From Oncomelania hupensis (taxonomy: Eukaryota > Mollusca > Gastropoda > Littorinimorpha > Pomatiopsidae): DNA of 64,000 bases. The DNA is taken from the NCBI GenBank assembly GCA_036898135.1, contig CM072526.1, positions 4,917,555 to 4,981,554 on the forward strand, written 5' to 3'. Below are positions 18,290 through 28,953 of the stretch, in pieces. The notes beneath the pieces were generated by a model. It saw nothing but the letters and a program-made list of their open reading frames with translations, was not told the origin of the DNA and ran no database searches. Each line of letters begins with the position of its first letter. Position 1 is the first letter of the stretch. A program made the translations under genes and the position numbers.

Positions 18290-18677
18290 AAGAGGTTATG
18301 TATTCACGGGTCTAGCTCGTATAATTATTTGTTTATTATTACAATTAGTACTCGGGGGTCGAATTCGTTTCTAACAGAAGAGAGCACTGCTGTAACACGA
18401 CAGATCGAGTGAAGAAACACTGCTTGTCTCGCTTGTAACTTCTTCGCAATCGGCCATTGTCTACAGCTGCTGACGTCACTGCGAGGGAAGATCAGCGATA
18501 GCTGCGTTTTAGAGTATTACTTCCCTTACCCTTAATTACAGGTAGGAAATCCCACTTTCAGTGATCGATATCTATTAAACGATAGAGCTTTGCTTACCGA
18601 ATTTTTTGCATCTGGTATTATTTAGTAAAGTTCTTTCAGCAGAAACTTTTTGACCGAGCACTGTGGTTGACCTTTAA

Positions 18678-19182
18678 ATTCCCACTGTCGCTGTCTTTCT
18701 CATTTGCTCTTTCTCATTCCTGCTCTTTTCTATCAATCTGTTATACTATCGTCTTCTTCGCTAGACCAGTCTCCTACCTTTTTTCTTGAAAACTCTTCCG
18801 GGACAAGACTCTTTGTTTGTGTATGAGGTCTGTTGGATCAGCTTGGGAATATTGGACGCTTTCTGCCAGGTGGTCACTAGGGCTTCCTATGATGTTGTTA
18901 TTTAGCAATGTAGGCATTTTATATGTATGTGTTTTGTTGATAATTTATAATGATGTTTGTATTCTATTTTGTTTTTGTAAATGGGGGTTCGATAAGTTGG
19001 GGTGAAGCCTCAGCCGTACCCTGCGTGGGATGTCTTTATTGTAAAGTGACTGGCTGGTGGAGGGCATTCAGTTTTCCCACTAGGGTTGTTTCAGCAGATC
19101 TTTTATGCGGATTGGGGGTTGTCCGGTCCTGATTTGGCTCGGAAGAGTCCGCTGGACCTAAAGCAACAATTATGTAATGTAC
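18678..19182 (+). repeat. 3' part of the 690-bp unclassified repeat
   Basis: Continues the repeat broken by the LINE and the Kolobok-like insertions: ATTCCCACTGTCGCTGTC through GTCCGCTGGACCTAAAGCAA. No stable reading frame is conserved between copies. Confidence 0.85.
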
Positions 19183-19422
19183 TGTAATCGTAGGCCTAGA
19201 CTAGACCTATGTTCACCAACAGAATTTCGGTATTTTCACCCTTTCTTTGTAGTTCTAAACATTCGCAAGAAAGATGAACAAACCTGACGTAGCCTAACAA
19301 GAAACAAATGACGTCACAGTCATTGTTCTAAAATCTCCCATGCGTTACCAAAGACTATAAATACAAGCTCTTTGGTGTTACAATCTCCAGAAAAAACTAT
19401 TTCTGTCTGTCACTTCGCATTA

Positions 19423-20028
19423 CAGTACTCCTCTTTTAACGTCACTACCGTTTAAGGTCACAAGGCGGATAAGATCAATCAGGTTGTTGGTCCTGGCCAA
19501 ACACCTTTGTACCATTTAGAATTCCTCTCTTAGCGTCACCTCGCATAAGGGAAAACCTCGGATAACGTCAACCCCCGTTTTGGTTCCCAAATGGAGGAGA
19601 CAACTGCTTAAGCGAAATTGATGTCACAGATGACGTCATTTATGAGGTCACTTCCTGTTTTGAGATGGAATTCCATCACAGAACAACTGTCACGTCCAGC
19701 CAGCATCCGCGTTATGCCACAATCTGCAATACACACAGGCACCACTTTGACAGAGTGCGACCCATGGGCAGTGTAGACAGGTGTAACTGTGATCTGCCAT
19801 GTCCCCTCCTAGCGGGAAGTATTGCCACAGTGGACCTTACCCTGAATTGGCTTCATTCACTAGCGATAAAGCATGTGCCGTGGCATAGACAAAATGAACA
19901 ATTCGTTAAACTTGTGTAAGGTTTTCTGCAAATACACCCAGTAACTGTCTTGGTGCATACTTTTTATTTTTTATTCTCATTTGCGTGCGTGCGCGTCAAT
20001 GTGTTTGTGTGTGTGTGTGTGAGAGTGT

Positions 20029-20062
<34 letters not shown>

Positions 20063-20750
20063 GAATACAGGATGCTATATACGCGCCTTTCCCCAAATCA
20101 ATCAGGCTCAAAGTGCAGCGGTCTATACCAACATACACGCTCACCTGTCTCATCCACCCTTACACACCAAATACACATCCAGCACTCAAACAGGTGGTGT
20201 AAAGGCAGGAAGATCGCTATTAGAAGACGGAAAGAAAATCGAATTTTTATTTTTGAAATTTTTATATTGACTGCGTCCTGTACCATTATTGAAGGGAGGG
20301 AGGAAACCGGAGTGCCCAGAGAAAACCCTCGGTGACCTCAATAGTCTCGTACCTAAGTCACATACGTTCGCCCCTTGCGGGAATCGAACCCGCGACCTTC
20401 GGCATAGGAAACCGGCGACTTATCCACTGCGCCACGAAGCCACCCCTGTGTGTATGTGTATACATGCTTGCATCCGTTCGTTTGAGTGTTTGAGTGTGTG
20501 CTTATGCATCATACACACGCACCAAAAATACATCTACAGTAATGCATACATGCATACGCGCGCACCAACGTGCACACATGTACACGCACACACACACACA
20601 CTGTCACACGACAAAGAAATTTAGCACCTCGTATAAGATCAAGTTTTTTACTGGTAGTTGATCTTATCAGAGGACTGTTTAGGGTGCCCCTCGGATAAGA
20701 TCAAACAAAAATTTGGTCCTGTGGGGGGTCACCTTAAACGAGGAGTACTG
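19423..20750. mobile_element. pogo/Tigger-like DNA transposon, non-autonomous
   Basis: Bounded by TA (19421-19422 and 20751-20752) with inverted ends CAGTACTCCTC...GTTTAAGGT. Subterminal copies of GGATAAGATCAA and CCTCGGATAA recur inside both ends, typical of pogo/Tigger elements. The 1.3 kb has no transposase gene. A tRNA-derived SINE is nested at 20031-20445. The right end is duplicated at 6339-6689. Confidence 0.75.
20031..20445 (-). mobile_element. tRNA-Arg-like SINE, full length
   Basis: On the minus strand the head near 20445-20375 has an A box in GTGGCGCAGTGGATAAG and a perfect B box GGTTCGATTCC; the anticodon loop TTCCTAT resembles tRNA-Arg(CCT). A body of about 300 bp follows and the tail is (ATT)n. 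These are RNA polymerase III internal promoter elements. The 6339-6689 pogo-like copy lacks it, showing the insertion point in a GT repeat. Relatives: 27487-27850 and 39660-39800. Confidence 0.85.
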
Positions 20751-20775
20751 TATTCTAAATTATTTTATTACATTT

Positions 20776-20905
20776 GTTGTTGTTGCTATTAATGTAGCAC
20801 CAGTTGTTGTTGTCATTGTTATTGTTGTCGTCGTTGTTGTTCTTCTTCTTCTTCTTCTTTCCCACCCTCTTCCCCCATTCTTCTTCTTCTTCCTTTTTCT
20901 CCTTA
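20776..20905. repeat. (GTT)n/(CTT)n simple repeats
   Basis: Runs of GTT, GTC and CTT/TTC trinucleotides. Frames here translate to Leu/Val or Phe runs and are not genes. Confidence 0.9.
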
Positions 20906-21129
20906 CGTCACCTCGCTTTCCTTTTCGAGATTTTGAACTCAGGTCCAAGACCTTATGTCATTAACGAGGTCGTACCCACGACAAAGAGTTCATGTTCTCC
21001 GCGAGGTCAAAACCAGTGCAAAGACCGTTCACGTCTGCAGCCACAAAACACTTAAGACTACGTCATTCACAAGATCATAACTAGGGCAAAATTGTCCACA
21101 CAATTATCCCAGCGACGATTTATTTTGAA

Positions 21130-21205
21130 CTTTGTAAATAAATTGTTCTTATATCGCGCATTTTTTAGCTCTAGAGCTGCTCAAGGCGCTGGCTGATACA
21201 GGAAA
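21130..21205 (-). repeat. SINE 3' end fragment
   Basis: The reverse complement (CAGCCAGCGCCTTGAGCAGC, then GCGATATAAGAAC-like) matches the 3' end of the SINE at 23480-23925. Confidence 0.6.
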
Positions 21206-21454
21206 TTAATCAAGACGCCCGAGGCGCTTTTGCTGCGGAGCTATCATTAAAATCAACATTGTTGTTATCAATAGGTGCATAAGCCAAGGAATGGATCGAT
21301 TTATATTAAAGATGGTTATTTTTGTTATAGCGTTTTATCCTTGTAGAACAATAGTGATTGTTAATTTTAAAAGGACCTTTTACTCCGGACTGTGTGTCCT
21401 TGGGGCATTGCAGTTTACAGTTGGACTTGACTTTGTCGGAGGTCGGATGCGTCG

Positions 21455-21745
21455 GGGTGTCGGATACCGCAGTGGTTGGAGCACTCGCTACTGTGTCGCA
21501 AGTTAAGCACCGTCCAGTGCGGTTAGCACTCGGATGGGTGACCGCAACGTGAAGCGACAAATAACAACGCCCCCAGTTGCCTCAACTGTGATTGGGTACC
21601 TCCTCTCTTGAGGGTGGGGAAGGTAAAGCAGCGAGGGAGAGAGATGGGCATCACCCTCATTACGCTGGCCCAAGATAAGTGTGATCTGCAACATCACGCT
21701 CCCCTACGGCCACAAGGCTATGGGACTACCTTTACCTTTTTACTT
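21455..21745 (+). mobile_element. 5S rRNA-derived SINE-like repeat
   Basis: AAGTTAAGCACCG at 21501 and GTTAGCACTCGGATGGGTGA followed by CCGC match the A box/intermediate element and C box of 5S rRNA, the internal promoter for RNA polymerase III. The preceding CGCAGTGGTTGGAGCACTCG looks like a tRNA A-box region. A non-5S body ends CTACCTTTACCTTTTTA. This fits a SINE3-type or tRNA/5S composite SINE better than a 5S gene, since the 5' half of 5S is not present. Confidence 0.65.
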
Positions 21746-21834
21746 GACTTTGTGATCTGTTAAACTTCGGAAGAACCTTGGTGCCACTAGGTCTTTGCCC
21801 GGCAACAGGTTATTGTGTCCATCGACCTTCACGA

Positions 21835-21837
<3 letters not shown>

Positions 21838-21873
<36 letters not shown>
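21838..21873. repeat. (CT)n microsatellite
   Basis: Pure CT run, then a short GT-rich patch. Confidence 0.95.
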
Positions 21874-21876
<3 letters not shown>

Positions 21877-21961
21877 GGGTGTGTGCGTGTGTGAGTGTGT
21901 CTTTCTATCACTCATGATCAAACGCATGTGAATCCAAAATAAGTAATTATATTGCGCTTGA

Positions 21962-22044
21962 CAGGGGCGGATCAGTTAGTTTTTTTTTTTTGTTTTTTTT
22001 TTTTTTTGGGGGGGGGTTCCAAAATTTGTATAAAAAAATAAATA

Positions 22045-22125
<81 letters not shown>
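21962..22125. mobile_element. hAT-like element end plus (AT)n
   Basis: Starts CAGGGGCGGATCAGTTAG, a T run, a G run and TTCCAAAATTTGTATAAAA: the reverse complement of the right half of the element at 18069-18289. It breaks down into a 75-bp AT dinucleotide run, and no second end is found. Confidence 0.6.
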
Positions 22126-22127
<2 letters not shown>

Positions 22128-22430
22128 TATAAAGGGGCCCATAGAGCGACTTTGGGTCGCCCCGTGGGCCCTTGGTACAGTAATTTGGACAAATGGCGAC
22201 CGAAACCCGGTCGCCCTATGTCTTTGAGCTTTCCTGCCTAGACCCTTCGTCGGAGAAACATGACACTATGCGCTAACTGGGACCCAATGTCTAAAGTTAT
22301 TCTTGCATTGTAGTGAAGTTCGAGGAATTGACGGTTTGGGAATAGAAGCAAAACAAGTAAACTGAGCCATACGGCGACTTCTGAAAAAAGGGCCCATGTA
22401 GCGACCACCTTATTTTGTGAAATAACTTTA
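22126..22430. repeat. GGGCGACC/CTATGG-motif repeat
   Basis: Repeated short motifs (GGGCCCATAGAGCGAC, GGTCGCCCTATG, GGGCCCATGTAGCGACC) in both orientations. Similar motif clusters occur at 42440-42760, also beside an (AT)n run and a CAGGGGCGG end. Possibly ends of one transposon family; not classified. Confidence 0.5.
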
Positions 22431-23288
22431 GATCCGAGAGGGTTTTTTCAAGGAAAAAATAGTTATGAACTGCTTTTATCTGTACCTAATCACCAGTATC
22501 TGAATATGTGTAATATATTATGCTGATTGGGAGAATCACGACGAAGCTGTTTTGAGCAACACATAGGTTTTTGTCTTGCTAGGAGAGAGAGCCCAGGCAT
22601 TACGGCGGTACTTCCGCTTTGGACTTGTTGATGGCGGACATGTTTGTATCTGCATTCGTGATATTTTGATGTGAAAGCTTTGTCATCTTCGATTTATATT
22701 GTGGTTTGGAGACCTGTTGTGCATTGTGGCCGATAGTTCTGAATAGTTTCTTGTGTTAGTTCGGAGGGAGGTGGTGGTTTCTTCGGTTTTTTGCTATTGG
22801 TTTGTGTTACGATGTGGTCCGCCATTGGCATTGGTACTCTACTGATCTATTCCCAGGACTGATCGACATTATTTCCTGTCGGATATGACTGAGAAATTCC
22901 TGTGTGTGACACTTCTGCACTCATTCAGTTTTATTGAACTTTTATCTGTGCTACAGTCTCACAGAAATGTGTGAGTCTCGCCGTCGTGACCTTTGAACTT
23001 TTCATTGTGTGCACAGGTGTTTTGTCACTTGTGGACTGGTTTGCTGGTTGATATTCTATGGATGGGTTGTGACCTTGCCTTACTATTGTGAGATATGAAA
23101 GAAAAATTCTACTTTATATTGACAAGTGACTGGGACACTGTGGATTTGGACGCTTGGTGTGTGTTTGGGCTATTTCTGGCCAAGAACTGTGTCTCCCTCC
23201 TGTTTACGTGAGACGGCCTTCCTTTTGCAGTGTGGGTGGTCAGCTTGGCCTACCGTCGTGGTCTGTGAGGGAGACCCACAAGGGAGAG
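22431..23288. other. no gene recognised
   Basis: GT-rich plus strand with no conserved protein motif. It could be internal or leader sequence of the LTR-like unit that follows; not shown. Confidence 0.4.
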
Positions 23289-23479
23289 TGTTACGTTCGG
23301 CAGCTACCGGCTCTGCAAACGTGTCAACTGGCTTTGTGCATTGATGGTCAGCATCTTTTTTTTTTTTTTTTTTTACTTTTAATATATGATAATTGCATGT
23401 CTTCTTGTAATTGAAGTTCATGAAATTAAAAAATTAAAATTAAACTATTTGATCTTTTGTACCACATCTAAAACTTGTA

Positions 23480-23925
23480 AGATTTGGTAGTGCTTCGGCT
23501 TGCGGATCGGAAGGTCCCGGGTTCGAGCCCTGGCCGGGCCATTGTGTTGTGTCCCTGGGAAAGACACTTTACTCCTGTTTTCCTACTCCTTCGGATGAGA
23601 GTATAAACCGAGGTCTAGTCTGTATCGCATACATTCCATCATAACGGACTTTAAAGATCCTGACGCTCATGTCCTAGACGGGTGAGTGCCGGTGACAAGA
23701 AAACACCCAGCATGCACCTAGGTCCTTCTCCCCCATCCCTGGCTGCCCAGGATTGTGCTCAGTTGTCCGGGCGTCAGACCATGCGCCCAAAGGCTGCGGG
23801 TGGGCGTCTCGGGCGCCTTGAGTTAGATCCTGTATCGGCCAGCGCTTTGAGCAGCTCTTGAGCTGGAAAAGCGATATATAAGAACGATTAAATAAATAAT
23901 AAATAAATAATAAGAAAAAAAAATA
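23480..23925 (+). mobile_element. tRNA-headed SINE
   Basis: B box GGGTTCGAGCCC at 23519 preceded by a degenerate A-box region; then GTGTCCCTGGGAAAGACACT, a block common in aquatic invertebrate SINEs, a body, and the 3' end CAGCGCTTTGAGCAGCTC...GCGATATATAAGAAC with an (AAATAAAT)n tail. About 440 bp, close to full length. Confidence 0.75.
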
Positions 23926-23965
23926 AGACTCAAGTTGAACCCAAATCATCAAAGGTAAAAAATTC

Positions 23966-23967
<2 letters not shown>

Positions 23968-24046
<79 letters not shown>

Positions 24047-24090
24047 GCAGAAGAGGAAGAAGTAGAAGAAGAATTATAATAATAAAAATG

Positions 24091-24133
<43 letters not shown>

Positions 24134-24190
24134 TAATAACAGCAACAATAATAAGTTATTATTATTACTATTATTACTAACATTATTACT
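23968..24190. repeat. (AGT)n, (AAT)n, (ATT)n arrays
   Basis: Three trinucleotide arrays in series with small interruptions. Confidence 0.95.
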
Positions 24191-24894
24191 ACTATTATTA
24201 TTAACAGCAAGAAGCAGAAAGCATTAAACAATATCAGGATATATTTTGAGCATAATATAAAAAAAGCTCATAAAAGTAATAAAACAATTTTTTTCACTGT
24301 CATGAGAAATGATTGAGATGAATATATAAATAAAATGAAATTAAAATAAATTATTACATCTTTTAATTCACAAAGAATACAGATTAGAACATTATAAAAA
24401 AATTGGGAACATACATCAACACTCACAACATCTACAACATAAAATAAGATGAAATTATGTAACAAAAATAAATTAAATATAAATTAAATTAATAAAACAA
24501 AACAAAACTGACATTTAAAACAAAATGAAAGAAAATTAGAACCCTTGTTTTAATGCATTGATGGTCAGCATCTACCGGCACTGCCATTCCTTTTAGAGTC
24601 CTTGGCTCCTTGTAAGACGGTGGGTGTGATACCTTATCTTTTAAATTTATTTGTAGGATAGGGTAAATAGGAAAATTTTTAAAGTTGGAAATTTTAGATC
24701 AAGGTCCTGACTAGGATTTTATCGTTTTGTCCTGGCCCGCGGTCTGGTAGCTTAGTTTGGGTGTTTTTTGTTTTACTAGTTGAGAGTTTTAGATTTTAAT
24801 TATTGATTTAAAATAAAGTCTTTTTCTTCTTATTGTTGTTGACTTAGTAGAGTGTTTAAGAGACATTTTGGCGGCCCTGTCCACACATGTTACA

Positions 24895-26284
24895 CGAGAT
24901 GTCCTGGTTCAGGTTTAGCGGTTGACTCCCAGCCAGGCGTGGCCTCTCCGCCTCTGTCCTACAGTCAGGTTGCCTCAAAATGACTCAGTCGGGTCGAGAG
25001 GGACTGTCGATTTTGCAATGGAACTGCAGAACGGTTACAGATAAGTGGTGCTCTTTGACGCCTACATTCGAGATCATGGTCCCTTTGGGGGGTCGTGATG
25101 CTGCAGTCTGTGGTGGTGGCGCCTAGATCTGTGTCAAGTAGTGCCAAGTGGTGGGGTATCAATATCCGGTCCCCCTGTTATGGGCATCAAAGGAGGTGCG
25201 GGTAAGGTTAGTGTGGCCACTTATGTTGTCTGTCCTATGATAATGAGTGATTGTCCAGTCCTCATAAGGAAAAAGTGGAAACAGACCAATTTTATTTTTC
25301 ATAGAAACTTATAATTAGTTCTATTTTAAAGGTAACTGCAATACCTATGATGGCTATCTCAGTATCTGAATATGAAAATGATTAAAAGAGGCAAACATTA
25401 CTATTTTCACAGTGTATAAATTATCATTGGTTTTAAAACAAAGAAGGCATATATATCAGTACTTCAGATTGTTGGAGCGCCCGCGCCATTGGCGCATATT
25501 TTATCAGAATGGCGCGTAACAGTCAACGTGAATGCGCCAGCCTGGCGTGTCATAAAAATCAAGAAGGACTATGTGAACATACGATACGAATACCTTTGAT
25601 TGTCAATTACCCATCTTTTTGAAAATTGACACATCATTTTGCATGGCCATGGGTCATTGGGCCCATGATGTCTGAAAACAATCTGAAGCACTGAATATAA
25701 AGGTTGTCTCCAGATCTTGTTGTTTCAAGTTGTATGTATAGGTACAATTATGCACCGAGTACATGTATGTATGACATGTATGCATAACAGTTACTATTCA
25801 AATGATAAAATTGTTTACAAAATTATTCTTAGCATTTCTAAAGACTAGAAAAAAAGTAGAATAACTGTACACTGTACAGCAAGTGCAATGTGCATTGTAA
25901 GTGTTTATACACATCTACGCTATGCCTTTTTTTGCACACATCTGCAAGAAAAAAGCACCGTCTTATGGTAAAGTGTAACTGTACACAAACAAAGGAATGA
26001 TATTCCCTGTAAAATGATTTCGAAAAAAGGAGAAAAAAAAAAGACAAAAATGTACAGTGAATACAAAATGAATTGTTCCTCAAAACAATAGCTGCATAAG
26101 ACAATGATAAACACATCACAAGAGTAAAGTACATACATTTGTTGTTATTAGCCTTTTAAACTTATGTTTGTTTGTGATGCTAATGTGATACTTATCATTT
26201 ATATACTCTTTTTATAAGCACTTTTTACTCATTATGCTTTTATGTATGCAAGTGATGGTCAGCACAATGAACTGTGTGCTATAA
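24895..26284. other. no gene recognised
   Basis: AT-rich from about 25260, with no conserved motif. Near 25470-25545 there are clustered GGCGC/GCGCC words in both orientations. Near 26280 a 12-bp unit GCTATAAATGTA is repeated twice before the ATT array. Confidence 0.5.
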
Positions 26285-26303
26285 ATGTATGCTATAAATG
26301 TAA

Positions 26304-26354
<51 letters not shown>

Positions 26355-27442
26355 GTAATGTTATTATTAGAGTCTGGCATGCAGCCCTATGGGCAACCAT
26401 GAAAGTGTACAACATCAGCCCTAAAATTATAGAAGTCATCAAAAGCCTGTATGACAAGGCTACCAGTGCAGTCCTCCATAACAGCGTCATCGGGAACTGG
26501 TTCAGAACAACAATCGGTGTGCGTCAAGGATGCCTACTCTCTCCAACACTCTTCAACATCTTCCTAGAGCGCATCATGTCAGATGCTCTTGCAGATCACG
26601 AAGGCACAGTCAGTATAGGGGGCAGAGCAATCTCCAATCTTCGTTTTGCGGATGATATTGATGGATTGGCTGGAGAGGAACAAGAACTTGAACAGCTTGT
26701 ACAGAGGCTTGACACCACCTCCAGAGCTTATGGAATGGAAATAAGTGCGGAGAAGACCAAAATGATGACCAACAACACCAATGGCATCAACACGGACATC
26801 AAAGTACAAGGCCAATCCCTCAACACAGTGCACAGCTTCAAATATTTAGGAGCCATTGTGTCAGACAATGGGTCTCGACAGGAAGTCCTCTCCAGGATCG
26901 CACAAACAACTGCTGCCCTGACAAGGTTGAAGCCCATTTGGAAAGACAGAACCATCAGTCTACATTCCAAAGTAAGACTGCTGCGCTCTCTGGTCATCTC
27001 CATCTTCCTATATGCTTGCGAAGCATGGACCCTCACAGCAGATCTCCAACGAAGAATACAAAGCATGGAGATGAGGTGCTACAGAAGACTTCTGTGCATT
27101 TCCTATACCCAACACATCACCCACGTTGAAGTCCGACAGACCATCACACAAGCCATTGGACAACACGATGACCTGCTCACAGTGGTGAAGAAACGGAAAC
27201 TCCGATGGTATGGCCACGTCACCAGATCATCAGGCCTTGCAAAGACCATTCTGCAAGGCACAGTGCAAGGAGGTAGAAGAAGGGGGAGACCGAAAAAGAG
27301 GTGGGAGGACAACATTCGAGAATGGACTGGTTTGACACTGAGCGAAGCCATGAGGGCTGCTGAGGACAGAGAAAGATGGAGTATGCTGGTTAAGCGATCA
27401 TCTGTGGTGCCCCTACGACCTTCGGGTTATGGGACAGGATAG
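26285..27442 (+). CDS. reverse transcriptase, C-terminal two thirds (LINE copy C)
   Basis: A 385-codon frame; the first 29 codons come from the host (ATT)n array, so the ATG at 26285 is not the element's own. LINE sequence starts at codon 30 with VWHAALWATMKVYNISPKII. Reverse-transcriptase blocks follow: GNWFRTTIGVRQGCLLSPTL (motif B), LRFADDIDG (catalytic FADD), MEISAEKTKMM and SFKYLGAIVSD. A C-terminal region with RRIQSMEMRCYRRLL, KRKLRWYGHVTRSSGLAKTI and GGRRRGRPKKRWEDNIREW follows, like RTE-type ends. No stop or frameshift remains in over 1 kb, so the copy is recent. It copies element RNA at nicked target DNA in intact relatives; this piece lacks the endonuclease and fingers. Confidence 0.9.
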
Positions 27443-27448
27443 GATAGG
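26371..27448 (+). mobile_element. RTE-like LINE copy C, 5'-truncated, 14-bp duplication
   Basis: Bounded by AATGTTATTATTAG at 26357-26370 and 27449-27462. The 3' end is ...GGGACAGGATAGGATAGG, the family's GGATA tail. The 5' end is cut in the reverse transcriptase. This is the cleanest copy of the family in the window. Confidence 0.95.
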
Positions 27449-27486
27449 AATGTTATTATTAGGACTACATGTATTATAATTAGCTG

Positions 27487-27850
27487 ATTGCGCCGGTTTC
27501 CTATGCCGAAGGTCGCGGGTTCGATTCCTGCATGGGGCGGACGTATGTGATTTAAGTACGAGACTATTGAGGTCACCGAAGGTTTTCTCCGGGCACTCCG
27601 GTTTCCTCCCTCCCTTCAATAATGGTACAGGATGCAGTCAATATAAAAATTTCAAAAATAAACATTTGAATTTCTTCCATCTTCTAATAGCGATCTCCCT
27701 CCCTTTACATCACCTGTTTGAGTGATGGATGTGTATTTGGTGTGTGTGAGGGTGGATGAGACAGGTGAGCATGTATGTTGGTATAGATCGCCGCGCTTTG
27801 AACCTGATTGATTTGGGGAAAGGCGCGCATCCTGTATTATTATTATTAAA
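27487..27850 (+). mobile_element. tRNA-Arg-like SINE, 5' end trimmed
   Basis: Same family as 20031-20445, opposite strand. It starts within the head (GCCGGTTTCCTATGCCGAAG), keeps the B box GGTTCGATTCC and the body, and ends CGCATCCTGTATTATTATTA. Confidence 0.85.
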
Positions 27851-27915
27851 CTTGGAAGATAACATGATATAGCCCTGAGATCACTTGGCATGGTGGACTG
27901 GGCTTGTCTCATATA

Positions 27916-27956
27916 ATAATGTACTACTAATAATAATAGTTATAATAATAATAATA

Positions 27957-28015
<59 letters not shown>
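27916..28015. repeat. (AAT)n microsatellite
   Basis: About 100 bp of AAT/ATA trinucleotides with few interruptions. Confidence 0.95.
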
Positions 28016-28017
<2 letters not shown>

Positions 28018-28218
28018 GTTCCAGCCATAGTTATCTTATGATCAACAATGAAGTAATGATTTGAATGGCCTATTCTAATATAATAATATTCATCCGTTTT
28101 CAAACAATGTTACAATTTTACACTGAAATACAATTAGCATCTTGTTTATTTGGCCTACAATGTTTACAACTTAAATGCCATCTGTTACCATAAGAATGCT
28201 GAATTTATTCATGTTCTA
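28016..28218. other. no gene seen
   Basis: AT-rich unique-looking sequence between the AAT array and a LINE tail. Confidence 0.5.
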
Positions 28219-28453
28219 GTCCTATCCTATCCTATCCTGTCCCGTAACCCGAAGGTCGTAGGGGCACCACAGATGATAGTTTAACCAGAATACTCCATCT
28301 TTCTCTGTCCTCAGCAGCCCTGATGGCTTCGCTCAGTGTCAAACCAGTCCATTCTCGAATGTTGTCCTCCCATCTATTTTTCGGTCTCCCTCTTCTTCTA
28401 CCTCCTTGCACTGTGCCTTGCAGAATGGTCTTGTCAAGGCCTGATGATGTGGT
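28219..28453 (-). pseudogene. RTE-like LINE 3' end (copy D), runs into gap
   Basis: Minus-strand tail (TATCC repeats at 28219-28240) and C-terminal codons up to the RSSG region, then the assembly gap. Probably the 3' end of the same LINE as 29321-30985. Confidence 0.8.
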
Positions 28454-28953
28454 NNNNNNNNNNNNNNNNNNNNNNNNNNNNNNNNNNNNNNNNNNNNNNN
28501 NNNNNNNNNNNNNNNNNNNNNNNNNNNNNNNNNNNNNNNNNNNNNNNNNNNNNNNNNNNNNNNNNNNNNNNNNNNNNNNNNNNNNNNNNNNNNNNNNNNN
28601 NNNNNNNNNNNNNNNNNNNNNNNNNNNNNNNNNNNNNNNNNNNNNNNNNNNNNNNNNNNNNNNNNNNNNNNNNNNNNNNNNNNNNNNNNNNNNNNNNNNN
28701 NNNNNNNNNNNNNNNNNNNNNNNNNNNNNNNNNNNNNNNNNNNNNNNNNNNNNNNNNNNNNNNNNNNNNNNNNNNNNNNNNNNNNNNNNNNNNNNNNNNN
28801 NNNNNNNNNNNNNNNNNNNNNNNNNNNNNNNNNNNNNNNNNNNNNNNNNNNNNNNNNNNNNNNNNNNNNNNNNNNNNNNNNNNNNNNNNNNNNNNNNNNN
28901 NNNNNNNNNNNNNNNNNNNNNNNNNNNNNNNNNNNNNNNNNNNNNNNNNNNNN
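28454..28953. other. assembly gap, 500 N
   Basis: Exactly 500 N, a conventional placeholder length. Any frame through it is meaningless. Confidence 0.99.

Larger units (their letters stand above)
17217..18673 (+). mobile_element. Kolobok-like DNA transposon with THAP exon (TTAA target)
   Basis: Starts AGGTCAAC and ends GTTGACCT, an 8-bp perfect inverted repeat, and is flanked by TTAA (17213-17216 and 18674-18677). Removing it rejoins the host repeat at GTGCTTTAAATTCCC, the form seen near 32190 and 37030. A TTAA duplication together with a THAP zinc finger is the combination described for Kolobok transposons; piggyBac shares TTAA but has no THAP. No catalytic region is recognisable, so this 1457-bp copy is probably a deletion derivative. 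It carries a tRNA-like sequence and a small hAT-like insert. Confidence 0.7.
23357..24553 (-). mobile_element. retroposed block with 20-bp target duplication
   Basis: TGCATTGATGGTCAGCATCT occurs at 23337-23356 and 24554-24573, with a T run directly after the first copy: a poly(A) tail on the minus strand. Long duplication plus poly(A) indicates target-primed reverse transcription. The block contains a SINE (23480-23925) and trinucleotide arrays (23968-24190) and AT-rich sequence without a clear coding region. Confidence 0.75.
23289..24894 (+). mobile_element. possible solo LTR, split by a retroposed block
   Basis: Removing 23357-24553 and one duplication leaves about 390 bp beginning TGTTACGTTCGGCAG and ending CACACATGTTACA. 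The ends form TGTTAC/GTTACA-type inverted repeats, and AAAATAAAGTC lies in the 3' half as a possible polyadenylation signal. Flanking duplications are not clear (GAGAG versus CGAGA), so this is tentative. Confidence 0.4.

Noticed and set aside
17924..18412. Pro- and Lys-rich frames
   Set aside because: C and A homopolymers of a small transposon; lengths unreliable.
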